Positions 37,814-48,299 of a stretch of DNA of 64,000 bases are shown here, piece after piece. This DNA comes from Utricularia gibba. Its lineage: Eukaryota > Streptophyta > Magnoliopsida > Lamiales > Lentibulariaceae. The notes under the pieces were generated by a model. The model was given only the letters and a program-made list of their open reading frames with translations, ran no database searches and had not been told where the DNA came from. The stretch spans positions 930,001-994,000 of the forward strand of contig CM007989.1 of NCBI GenBank assembly GCA_002189035.1, given 5' to 3'. The translations under genes were made by a program, and so were the position numbers. Each line of letters opens with the position of its first letter. Position 1 is the first letter of the stretch.

Positions 37814-39102
37814 CTAACAATTCGATGGATCGGTGCCGGTGGTGTTCTTGCTTTTTCGTAGGTAGAGAATCCAGGTGATGATCTCCAACACAACCGCCAC
37901 GCCGCCGAGCGAGCTGATCACTCCGATGTACGCAATTCTCCAGTGGCGATCGGGCTTCAGGATCTCGAACCCCTTGAACACATTGAGTATTCCCATGACG
38001 ATGACCGAGTACCCGACGCTGCGGTGGTAGATGTCCCAGTAGATGCGGTATTTGTTGTCCTTCTTCGGCCTCAAGAACATCGCAAACATCTGCAGGCCAA
38101 ACACAGTGTCATCCTGAATGAAGCAACCAGGAGGGAGGAGGATGAGAGTACCTGCAGCGTGGCTAAGGAGAAGAGTGCGATTCCAAGATTCCGATGGAGT
38201 GAATGGGCGACTCCCTTTGACCGAGAGCCCAGCTTCATTCCGGTGCCCCATCCCGCTACGCTGATGATGTACGCGGCGGTCTGACAGGACACGTGCAGGT
38301 AAAACCAAGCGGGGTCGGCTCCGGGGAACGCCTTCACGTATCTGGCCATGACGACTCCGAGGGGGAACATGACCCCCAGCTTACCACGTTCAGAACGCCA
38401 TGAATCTGTAAAAGAAGCGTTATGTTCATAGGAGTGATTGATCTTATAAAACAATTGCAGAAATGGATCGCTTACGTTCTTCATTCTGCTTATTGAATCC
38501 AAGTTGGTGGTTTGGTGGATGAGTTGTCCCTTCAACAGGTCAAGTTTGCCGCGAGCCTTGAGATTCTCCAGCTTGAACTCATGCGCGTTGGGTTTCCCAT
38601 CGGTGACGGAGGGCCCGACTTGCCACACATGGTTGATGGCGGTTAATCCTTTCTCGGGGAGAACCAGGGTGGCGAAGATCCTCATGAACCCATCGGAGTA
38701 CTCGGCCGACGCCTCATCCACGCGGTACCACACCGCAGACTCCGTCACGGGAGGAGCATACCCAGTAATATTATACGTCTTGACGCTCATCTTCCCATCG
38801 GCGTCGCCGTAAGAAAGCAGGGCCTGCGCGCCGGCCATGCCGCCACCAGAGGGGTTGATGGCCCACGAAACCCAGCCCTCCGGCCTCGGTTGACGTGCGG
38901 AGAAGGCGACGGGGAGGAGGGCCTCGTTGGGACGGTAGGACCAGTGAATGGTGGAACCGAGAACCGGGAGATCGTTGCAGAAAGAGTACTTCTTCATGTT
39001 GCCGGCGAATTTCTGCGACGAACACGTCGCCGTCGCCTCCACGGCCGACAACGTCACCAATCCCAGTAGACAAATGACGGAAGCAAGAACTCGAGAAGCC
39101 AT
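37814..39102 (-). CDS. Cytochrome b561 and DOMON domain-containing protein (copy 2, frameshift in exon 2)
   Basis: Inverted paralogue of the gene at 20804-22093. Exons 38476-39102 (627 nt, as in copy 1), 38152-38405 (254 nt; 255 in copy 1) and 37814-38089 (276 nt, as in copy 1). The single missing base is in a G run of exon 2 (five C on the plus strand at 38373-38377, six G in copy 1), so the written frame breaks after VLNVVSWG. Apart from this the proteins differ at only about 11 of 385 positions (for example LLSLAF/LLPVAF, VEEAS/VDEAS, FKPEN/FKLEN). The stop is TAG instead of TAA. It may be a functional duplicate with a sequence error or a very young pseudogene. Confidence 0.85.
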
Positions 39103-39480
39103 GGATTTGTGAGTCGCGTGCAAAACCAGGAAGATGACGAATGAGGACTGCGACCCAAAGAGGGGGTATATATACGTTTCTGTGTTGTACGGACGATGCG
39201 GGCGGGAAAAGTGATATTGAACGGAAAATAGGCTCAAAATGGCGGGAAAGTTACTTTGGATTAGATAAGTAAGATCATTAATTTTAGCCGGTAAGATGAT
39301 ATTAAAAAAATAAAATAAATAATGTTTTAATTTACTAGTTATGGAAATATATCCTTTTTGTTACCAAAATTGATTATAGAGATAAGAAATAAGATAATTT
39401 AAAAATATGCATTTAATTTAATATTCAGCGCGGAAGGAAATAGAAGGGGCATGGGCGAAGCTGCTCACACCGGCGGTACG

Positions 39481-40250
39481 TCAGGGGACGTCTCCGGGGG
39501 TGGAATCAAGGTGCTTCCCCCATTCATGAAATCGGATTTGAAGTTCGAAAGCAGCGATCAGAAAGTATATCCCTTGAGTCTCACTCAGAATCTGCATCAC
39601 CTTCTTCAACGTCTCCATCCGGAGCTCATCTGCCATATTGAGAATCTCCACTAGCCCTTCCTTCTTCTCCCCGAGAACCCCTCGAGTGTCCCATCCGCCA
39701 CCGCAACCTCCGCTTCCGCCTCCCCATTCCTAATCGCCTCCGACACCAAATTCGTCAACGCCACCATCTTCCCATCCGCCAGTTTCTGCTGCTGCTTCGC
39801 TAATTTCTCGCTGATTCGCCTCTCCGCCTTCATCGTCTCCATGTGCAGAGTGTTCACCTCCTCCACCTGCTCCGGCATCAGATCCGCCAGATCCCCTACT
39901 TTCAATCCCCGAATCACCTCCGCCAATCGCGCCTCGAATTGCTGCCCTGATTTCGAGTACAGCAACTGGCAAGCCATACTCGGCCTCCAACCGCCGATCC
40001 AGGCAAACGCGTTCTCCAGATCACTCAGCCACGAAGGGCTGAACATCGCGGTGATGTTCTGTCGCGCGAATCGCGATTTCACATCGTAGTAATGCTCGTA
40101 GTGGCCAATTACGCGGTCGAGGACTCGGCGGCGGGCGGCAGCGTCGAGGCTAGGGTTCTTGGAGGCGGCAACGAGTTCCTCGAGGTGGCGCTTCTGCTCC
40201 GAGATCCAGCGTTCGAAGAAATCATGGAAGGATCCTCGAAGCCCGTCCAT
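39481..40250 (-). CDS. DOG1-domain protein (DOG1-like), single exon, one frameshift near the C-terminus
   Basis: Member of the plant DOG1 family, whose domain is shared with TGA bZIP factors; DOG1 itself controls seed dormancy, other members are mostly uncharacterised. Intronless. It starts MDGLRGSFHDFFERWISEQK, then HYEHYYDVKSRFARQNITAM, FSPSWLSDLENAFAWIGGWR, MPEQVEEVNTLHMETMKAER and the coiled part ISEKLAKQQQKLADGKM. At 39678-39681 the frame slips after VADGTLEG. The next frame continues the family pattern without a gap (VLGEKKEGLVEILNMADEL, ETLKKVMQILSETQGIYFL, FELQIRFHEWGKHLD) to a TGA at 39481. One added G in the run restores 256 residues, the usual size. No DNA-binding bZIP region is present. 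Confidence 0.85.
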
Positions 40251-40329
40251 GGGCGGCGATGAGCAGTAGTAGACTTACGCCATTTATCGCAGATTTATGG
40301 CTGGGATTGCTGCTTCCTTCCAAGACCGC

Positions 40330-42490
40330 CCGCAATCCGGGTTCCGGGCGCCGGCACGCTTTCTTCTGACACAACCGGATACACACTGAATTCGAACCAG
40401 TAAAAACCCTCAACCAGAAGCTTCTAGCTTTTTCTTTTCTACTGAGTTTTGCCTCCGAGAAGATAACCAATAAATAAATAAATAAATATTGTTTATTTAT
40501 TTATTCCATGAGCGCGAAGGATCGAAGTTCAGAAAGAATGGCAGGAGTGTAATGAGACATTTGTGCAGTTTTTACTAGCTGCGTGTGGAACTCCTGATCT
40601 TCTTCTCCGATGAGTGCCCGTTTACAGACGGCCATGAACTCCAGTAGCGCCGCGATCAACTGTTACAGTTCCCGAGACCGCAGCCTGGTTGCGGTTCGCC
40701 GGAGAGGAATGCAACCGCCACTTGAACTGCAACGGAACCTTGAAGTATCTTCTGAAGTCTCTGGAGTGGGGGAGCTGATCGCTTTCTGAGCTACGGTGTT
40801 CCTCGATATCATTTCTCAGTGCAGCCGTCCGGGTTTCGATCATTCCGATCGCATTCTCCACCTGGAAAACTCTAGTGATTCATATTTGGGAAAGTGCCCT
40901 CCACTTCCACTGATCCTCTAACCCACCCAGAGTTTTTCAAGTTTTAGTGAAAGGAGAATCGAATAGGAACCTGTCGAAAACTCGGGCACGAATGCTCCCT
41001 GTAGAAAGCAATAATATCCTTTCTCCTGCTTCCCAGGTCCTCCTCCTCCATCTCTGGATCAACTGCAGTGATCTGCAGGTAACAAACTTCCGGCTGCAGT
41101 TCATCGGCATTCACCTGCAAGTTTCTGATTAAATGAATACAGATAAGTGCAATCAGGACCCTGTTATGCAGGCATGAAATGATAACACTCTATGTAACAT
41201 CCTGAAATGGATTCCCTGGAAAGGCATTATCGTAAAGGACAATGAAAGTTAACTATCACCTCAAAATGAATAAGCCATTCCTCCAAGAGCTTGAAAAATA
41301 ATCTGGAACTAGCAGTACTTTGCTGCCATGCTTTGATAAGTGATGCATCATCCAATTCGAGCATGGCTTGCAAAACAGCAATGAGCACCTCATGCTTCTC
41401 ACTTGAGCTTAAATTGTAGAAAACAGGACTTTCATCTAGAATCTGTGAGAATGTAAAACCTGGTAAATGCAGGAGAAAGATGCAGGTCCAAAAGCACTTG
41501 TAACTCATCATAGTAAAAATAATAGTCTGTCTGATCTCGAACCAACAACTTGATAAAATAGGATGGAAGCATGAGTGCAGTTAGAAAAGATGTCCAGTAT
41601 CTAATTAATCATACAAACCTGGCCAATATAAGGGAAAGTATAGTTGTGCTGTACAAAGTTTGTCTTCTGGCTTCTGGTAGCCTACATCAAATTCATGTTT
41701 GCACAATAAGACCACAGCATTCTTGCTGCCTAATGGATAAACCAAGAAAAAAGAATTTCCATACGTAATGCTTTAGATTTCCAGAATTGTGTGTATCAAA
41801 GAAATCTGATTCTGGAAAATGGCTTCCAGATGTACTTTGATGCTGCTCATTGACTGATCCTTGGGCCTTAACCCTCCCATTGTTAGAAAGTTCCATTTCT
41901 GAAAAAAATATACATGCAGATATCCACATGGAATGATTTAGATTCCCAGAACTAAAATTTAACAATTAGAAACTAAAGATTTGCAATACATGTATAAACT
42001 CTCAGCGTCTGGTCACACTATGCAATACATGTATAGAATTTTGTGACAATACTCGCATGTAAATGACAAGTTTCTATGCATGAAGAAAAGTATGATGCAA
42101 TGGAGGTTAAATTCTATAATCACCTGTACACTACTTGCCAACAAGGGAATCAGTATTCGGCCCCTCAAATAGCTGCTTGTTAAAGCAAACAGGGCCAATG
42201 CTTTCATCACGTCCGTACTCGTTTTTATCTTTATTCCTATCGGCTCCATAGGACTGTACAAGCTCATTCAAATGGGGTCATTGCTCCAAGGTTCCGTCCG
42301 GCTTAGTCGTTCACATAAGAGGAATACTCATTGTACAGAGTACACTATCTAAAGGGAGAAAAATCCCCTGACATTTTTTGCTAAAAACACCATGAAGTAA
42401 ACTTACAACTGGGTTCAATCGATTGCAACTAGAATACGACTGGCGAGGAATCCTCGGGAACCGAAGCCCACTATTCGATGAAGTTTCCAT
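40330..42490 (-). pseudogene. Internally deleted SPIKE1 (DOCK GEF) pseudogene
   Basis: Pieces of plant SPIKE1 in correct order on the minus strand, separated by introns. Exon 1, 42407-42490 (METSSNSGLRFPRIPRQS). Exon 2, 42124-42301 (PHLNELVQSYGADRNKDKNE). An N-terminal exon from 41898 (EMELSNNGRVKAQGSVNE). A middle exon, 41260-41442 (ILDESPVFYNLSSSEKHEVL). C-terminal exons below 41114 (VNADELQPEVCYLQITAVDP, ENAIGMIETRTAALRN, QLIAALLEFMAVCKRA, EEDQEFHTQLVK). SPIKE1 has over 1800 residues; most of the middle is absent. Disablements: TGA for the conserved Trp at 42278-42280, TAG at the end of exon 2, and several frameshifts and short deletions in the C-terminal part. Retained introns mean it is not a processed copy. 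Confidence 0.87.
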
Positions 42491-42682
42491 CACTCAACTG
42501 AACGCCAACCACCCTAAATAAAACCAGCTGAAAAATCAAAGAACACATTCCCAACACGGATCATAACCCCACCCAACTATTCGATGAAGTTTCCATCACT
42601 CAACTGAATGCCAACCACACTAAATAAAACCTGAAAATTAAAGAACAGATTCCCAACGAGAATCATAACCCCACCTAACTAC
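42471..42682. repeat. 106-bp tandem duplication spanning the SPIKE1 pseudogene start
   Basis: CTATTCGATGAAGTTTCC begins at 42471 and again at 42577. Both copies continue with ACCCTAAATAAAACC-type sequence and ATCATAACCCCACC. The left copy holds the ATG of exon 1, and the right copy carries a second ATG in the presumed leader. Confidence 0.88.
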
Positions 42683-42689
42683 CACAGCA

Positions 42690-43320
42690 TAATCAATAAC
42701 CCGAAAAGCACACAGAAACAAACCCAACCATAAAAAATAAAGATCTGCAGTCGTCACCGAGGTAATCCACAAAACCCACTGCCCAACAACTCCAACTAAA
42801 GAGATGCTGCCCCTTCACGAGGCGTCTACTCCCAAAATGTGCGGCCTTGAATGGAGCAGGTAGTCGCCAAAGAGCTCCTCATGGAAATGGATTTAAGCCA
42901 TAAAAGAACACCAATCAACTAGAAGCTCGCTCACCCCACTGCAACTGCAACCTTTTGCACGCTTTTTGAGTGGAAAGAGACGACCGTTGGCGTGTCATAA
43001 CTCTACCCAGCTTTTTAAATTTACTAAAATGTTGTAATTAATTAGCAATTACCGTTGATGCCTTTTTTTAATTCCCCAAACCAAACTTAAATAAACAAGT
43101 AAATGATACAATACTGACAAAACCCGATTCAACCCTCCCGCGTAAATTCAAGATAGGCACATGGTACGGGGTACTATTGACATTCGGGTAAAATGTTTTA
43201 CAAGAAGAAAACAACACACGGTCCCCAAGAATCGAATCCACTGGAAAGCAAAGTTTTGGGAAGAAGGTAATTGAAGAGAATGAGGAGGAGGAGGACCAGT
43301 AGAATGGCGACAAGTGTGTC
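42690..43320. other. Spacer between SPIKE1 pseudogene and carboxylesterase; no gene recognised
   Basis: Presumed ancestral SPIKE1 promoter/leader on the left and 3' flank of the carboxylesterase on the right. Nothing else could be supported. Confidence 0.5.
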
Positions 43321-43325
43321 GGTGT

Positions 43326-44622
43326 CTAAACCTTGGCAAGATGTTGGGTAATAAACTCCTCCATTTCCTTGATGAGGTGACCCGACTCCGGCAGCTGGGG
43401 GAACACGTAGAAGGCGTGGACCATCTTCGGGTACTCCAGCAGGCGCACCTCCTTGCCGGAGTCCCTGAGCCACTCGTAGTACCTTCTCTGCCAGTCCTTG
43501 AGCGTGTCGAACCCTCCGATCACCACGGCGGTCGGCGGGAAGTTGGGCAGCCGCGCGATGTCGGCGGCTCTGGGTCCGCTCACGTTGATCGACTCGTGGT
43601 CGCGGTCGGAATCCGGGATCAACGCCCGCCACATCCAGTCGGTTTTGTCGATTGTGACCAGGACGTCCACCTTCGCGAGCTCCAATTCAGATCGGGTTCT
43701 CTCTTCCCCGCCGAAGAAGGGCTGTATCGCAATCAGCCCCCGGACCTGTGCATGAAATAATATTTGTTTTTTTAAAAGGTCACATATATTAATAATTATA
43801 TTAAAAATATTTTATGTTAATTGAAATCACGTGACAGACAGGGCGTGTGAGACATCAGTATCATGTCCATTTAGTGAGTAATACGAAGGCGACATATCCC
43901 TGCAATGATTATAATATACTCTAAAAATCATGGATTGTGCTTTTTGGAAAATAAAATAATTTAAAAATATATTCTAAATTTGATGTCTACTGTAATTCCA
44001 GATTTAGAAACTAATGAAGATGAAAAGAGGGATTATGTGGGATTGCCTGTAAGCGGGAGAAGTCAGAGGACTCGCAGAAACGTATCGCCACGTGGTGCGC
44101 GAGGTTGGCGCCGGCGCTGTCTCCGGCGAGAAAGCAGTTCGACAAATCTGCCTTTTCCGGCAGAATGTCACTCCGCTGATCGAGATACCTCAGGACGTCC
44201 ATTCCGTCTTCGAACTGCGCCGGATATTTGTGCTCCGGCGCAAGGCGGTAGTTAACGGACACCACAATCGCGGGGATCTTGCGAGCGAAGCGACGGCAGA
44301 CGTTGTCGTAGTGCCTAAAATCGGCGGACAGGTACACGAATCCCCCGCCGTGGAAGAACACCAGCACGGGAAGGCGTTCGCGATCCGCCGCGGTAGGGAC
44401 GAAGATTCTGAACCACAGTTTCCGCGCAGCATCGACGGTGAAATCGGCGGTCCTGACGCCCTTCCGAGGCCTGGCCGACGGCCCCGAGAGCATACAGCAA
44501 TCGAACAAGTGGTATAATCCGCGATTCACAGTGCCGTCGCGGCGGCAAGCGGCGTCCGCGAGACTTCTGGAGAGAAAGTAAGAGACGCGAGTAACGACGG
44601 GGAGACGCGGCTTCTCTGCCAT
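43326..44622 (-). CDS. Carboxylesterase (CXE18-like, GID1-related alpha/beta hydrolase)
   Basis: Serine esterase of the plant HSL/CXE family; the natural substrate is unknown. Exons 44047-44622 and 43326-43745 give 331 residues. The oxyanion-hole motif is in VFFHGGGFVYLSADF and the nucleophile in FLAGDSAGANLAHHVAIR. The acid lies in the region of VVIGGFDTLKDWQ and the His in MVHAFYVFP. With HGGG and an intact Ser-Asp-His triad it should be a catalytic esterase rather than a GID1 gibberellin receptor, which lacks the His. The intron needs a GC donor (CAG|GCAATC at 44046): only that junction gives SRLQVRGLIAIQPFFGGEER, matching CXE18. Without splicing the frame ends at 44011. Confidence 0.9.
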
Positions 44623-44649
44623 CGGAGGAGCACCGCTGACAGAGAAAAG

Positions 44650-45630
44650 AAAAGGCAGTGAGACGGAATCGTCGCAGCGGGACAGACCATATCAAGGGCG
44701 CATTCATTATGTGGGTCCCAGTACCCCGTAATTGGGTAAGCGCCCAACCCCCAAAGCCTGCCGATCGCACTCAAGGCGCGGGCTAATTCAATTAAATTCA
44801 CCGCGTTTTTAATTTTTTCTTTTTGTTTTTCCCTCGGCAATCGGATTAGTGAGTTAGTCACATGATATTACATGGAACTGGAGGTCAAAGTAAGAATGCA
44901 AGGACTAGCGGCCCTGGTCTTATTTAAGACCATGTGGTCCACCAACCAACCGGCAGTTCTATTTATGTGTGTGTGCAGGAGGCTCTAGTCATTAGGCCAT
45001 TATTACAGAGGACACGGGAAGTGGCCAGCACCAGCGCCCAACCACTGCCCCCTCAACGAACTTTCACTTTCTCCCATCCACACAATACAATACGGGAAAC
45101 ATGGGCAGGCATTGCGACCCATAACTAACACCCCCTTGGTTCATTAAATTAAATCTTAATTTATTGTTTGTTGTAGGGTATTAATTGAGTTAAAAATGAG
45201 AAATTTGGGATCATTTAATTTTTTACAAGTTAGGAATACCTAACTTCTATTTTATTAAAATTATTTATGGAAAGTATTATTTGAAAAACAATACCACGCA
45301 ATTGGAATACTTGCTTTTTAGAGTTTGGAGGTTTAGGACTAAGGTTTTAATTATCCTAGTGTACTAAATTCTTGAGAAGAAACTTAAAGAAAGCCATATC
45401 ATGCCACACAACACACATATTAGGAATAAAAGGAAGTCCATAGGTTCTTACATGAGACCACACAACATCATCATGAAAGTGAAATGTGACATGCGCGCAT
45501 GACCGCGGCATGGGCATTTCAAACTAGGGATGGGAAGGATGCATCATCCCCTTATTCAGCACACTGCTCATCAAGGGCGGAATGGCAACATCGCCCTTGG
45601 CATTTATTTTGGGAATTTCATACCAGGTTG
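44650..45630. other. Carboxylesterase promoter and NIP5;1 3' flank; no gene recognised
   Basis: AT-rich from about 45130. No conserved ORF seen on either strand. Confidence 0.55.
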
Positions 45631-45637
45631 TCTTATG

Positions 45638-47819
45638 TTACATGCTGACTCGGGCGGGGGCGAGATCAGCGGCGGATTCTGCGGCTTCGGGTCTCCACGT
45701 CGTCCTCCCGTGAAGCTTGACGAGCGTGTACACAGCGGCCCCGACGACGGCTCCCAGTGTGGGTGCGATGAAGTATATCCAGAGGGACTTGTAGTTGCCG
45801 GCTGCGATGGCCGGTCCCAGAGTGCGTACAGGGTTCATGGATGCACCAGTGGAAGTGCTGCACGAATTATACAGGGTTTTGTTAGGATAATACAGATTGC
45901 TGGATTGTGTATTGTGGTGTTGTGAATGGTGAGTGTGTTTACCCGGCAACAAGGATGTTGAGCAGAACAGTGGCCCCAACAGCGATTCCGGCGAGTTCTC
46001 CGACCTGAACAACGGCAAACCCCAGGCGGGTGAATGAATAGGCGATTAGTCCAACAGCGGGGGGTGGGTGATGAGCTTACCGCTCGAGTATCGGTGGCGA
46101 CGGCGGTGACGACGAAGAGGAGATTGAAAGTGATGAGGAACTCAAGCGCGAAAGCTTGGCCAGTGCTGACGCTTGGGACCGTCACGCCGCCGCCCATGAA
46201 TGGGTGGAAGCAGCCCTTGAGTGCGAAGGAGGCGCAGATGGAGGCGGAAACTTGGGCGGCGATGTACGCCGGAACATGGACCCACGGGAAGTGGCGGAGT
46301 ACGGCGAATGCAATGGTAAGAGACGGGTTGAGATGCGCCCCAGAAATGTGGCCAGTTGAAAGTATGACAATCATCACCGCGAGCCCGGCGCATGCTGCAT
46401 TCCCGATCAGAGTCTCCGCGCCGTTGTACTTCTGGTTCACGATAGGTCCCGCGGTGGCGCCGAAGATCAAAATGAACGTGCCCACGAACTCCGCTCCAAG
46501 CTGCAATTCAAACAACGCAATAAAAATCAATTCTTTCGCCCCCAAATCCACATTTGCTCTCATTAGATTTTTAAAAACCCTAAATTTAATACAAAAAAAT
46601 ATATTTAATTTATTCATCAAATTAATAACGACGACCAAGTCAATCCCCATCCCGTGTAGACAAGACAAGGGTCACGCCTTTTCCTGTCCGTTTTCACATT
46701 GAAGGAAAATTCCTAGACACCACTGAACATCTGAGCTGTCTCCATCCACAATGCCGTTATATTACAGAATCACCCCTCCACTCTTTCCATTTCGACCATA
46801 ATGCCCCTCTAATTTCCGACAAAAAAAATAACATAAAGTAAACCTTCACATCCTACTCTAAGGCATTGTATTGTAGCGTTTGTACAAAGGAACCGAAAGT
46901 TACACTAACATTTTAATACTCCCCTAGGGGAACATTATGACGCCATGCATGTGCCCCTCCCACATAACCAATAATACCCAAAATTTAAAAATAATATTAT
47001 GAATTATATCGAAATTATCATCAAATTCTTTTTTATTTCACTTTCATCAAAGAGTTGTTACTAGTAATGAAAATGAGATAAATGAAGTCACATATTAAAC
47101 ACATCAACTATGAAATTTTATATTAAAAAAAGGTATTAATAAACATGGGATTAATAGGAGCCGTAAACAAAGGGACTCATCAAATCATGTCGTGCTGTGA
47201 GGGGGGTGTTCCAAAATGGGCCCCGCAAGAGCATCTCACCCACCCCACTTGCACCATCCGCGGTTCACTGTGCTTCCATTGACTTTTTTTTTAAATAATT
47301 TATAAATGAACACTAATTTAGTTGTGCATGTAGTAGCATTTTTTGGAAAATATTTAAAATTAAAATATGTTTAATATGCAAATTTAAACATAAATGGTAT
47401 TTAAGTAAAATTAATTTAATGTAAAGCTTTTTACAGAGCAATCATACTAAATAAAATCAATTATAAACAATGCATTAGGTAAATGAATCTAAAGCACTTT
47501 TGCTTTTCTTCAGGAGAATCGCATTAAAATGACGTATTTTACCAGAATTAATAACATTATTAGTGTGAAAAAAAAGCATCGAAAATTCCGACTGAAGAGG
47601 AGGAGGAGGACGCACCTTGCGGGTGAGAGAAATGTCGGGCACCGCGAAGTCGGTGAGGCAGGTATGCGGCGTCCCCCACGACGGCGCGTCCACAGGCAGG
47701 CACTGGCACCGCGGCATCGACTTCCGTTCGTACGACATCGAATCGACGCTCGCCCGCCCCATCATCAGCGGGGCCGGCGTCCCGGGGGTCGTCGGTGTCG
47801 CCGCCTCGAAATCCCCCAT
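45638..47819 (-). CDS. NIP5;1: NIP5;1-type aquaglyceroporin (boric acid channel)
   Basis: Plasma-membrane boric acid channel of NIP subgroup II, used for boron uptake under limitation. Exons 47616-47819, 46081-46500, 45943-46004 and 45638-45857; 301 residues. It has the two diagnostic NPA variants, NPS in loop B ([13 protein letters not shown]) and NPV in loop E ([13 protein letters not shown]), as in Arabidopsis NIP5;1. Six transmembrane helices start [19 protein letters not shown]. The N-terminus contains [13 protein letters not shown] repeats of this kind control polar placement in Arabidopsis. Intron 1 is about 1.1 kb. The leader carries AUG-stop elements (see 47912-47917), so boron-dependent control of the mRNA is likely. 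The paralogue NIP6;1 is possible but the N-terminus fits NIP5;1 better. Confidence 0.93.
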
Positions 47820-47911
47820 CTTCCGATAACAAAACAAACCCAAAATAAAACCTTTTTTTTTTCTTTTTTGTTTTTTTGAGAGAGAGATCCTGGATTCGGG
47901 TGAGACGTAAA

Positions 47912-47917
47912 TTACAT
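47912..47917 (-). promoter_or_regulatory. AUGUAA minimal ORF in the NIP5;1 leader
   Basis: ATG immediately followed by TAA on the minus strand, 98 nt upstream of the main ATG, with no other ATG between them. In Arabidopsis NIP5;1 an AUGUAA in the 5' UTR stalls ribosomes and triggers mRNA decay when boron is high. Same gene and same six bases here; function in this plant is inferred. Confidence 0.7.
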
Positions 47918-48001
47918 CCTGGTCGGATTTTTTTTGCGATTCGGCTACGGAATACGAAAATCTAATATATCCAGTCTAGAGAAACGGGGGCTTCGCCGGA
48001 A

Positions 48002-48066
48002 TCAAATAATGCTGGCGGGATTGGAAGAAAAGCGCATTCTCCGGCGAACAGGGAACGGAATCACAT
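48002..48066 (-). promoter_or_regulatory. Further upstream ORFs of NIP5;1: AUGUGA and an 11-codon uORF
   Basis: ATG-TGA at 48061-48066 is a second AUG-stop. An 11-residue uORF (MRFSSNPASII) runs from 48036 to 48002. A TATA-like TTAAATAA on the minus strand at about 48134-48141 would place both inside the transcript, but the start site is not known. Confidence 0.45.
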
Positions 48067-48299
48067 GAAGGCAAAGGAGAGGAGACGGGTGACTGGGGAA
48101 TGGAGGAGGAGGAGAAGTCCAAGAGAAGCTCCATTATTTAACTGGAACTGGGAGTGGGAGTGCTCACGCTGAGCGAGCGGTAAGGCGTGAGCCAGAGATG
48201 CGGGAGAGAGAAAGTCAATGATCGCAAAAGGTCGAAGGGAGGGGGGTGCCCAATAATCAACCACTTCCCACTTTTTCACACTCTCCCCTTTCTTCACAC

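Larger units (their letters stand above)
37545..39372 (-). repeat. Right arm of the 1.8-kb inverted duplication (partner 20521-22365)
   Basis: Reverse-complement copy of the b561 region. The inner end breaks at about 37550 inside what was the last exon of the neighbouring receptor kinase. The outer end fades at about 39372 in AT-rich DNA. Promoter elements, intron positions and exon lengths match the left arm apart from one missing G in exon 2. Confidence 0.93.

Noticed and set aside
37814-39237. Single 388-codon frame across exon 1, intron 1 and exon 2 of b561 copy 2
   Set aside because: It reads through the intron (splice sites identical to copy 1) and stays open only because of the missing G; it is not a fusion protein.
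39451-39654. 67-codon plus-strand frame
   Set aside because: It is antisense to the true C-terminus of the DOG1-like protein.
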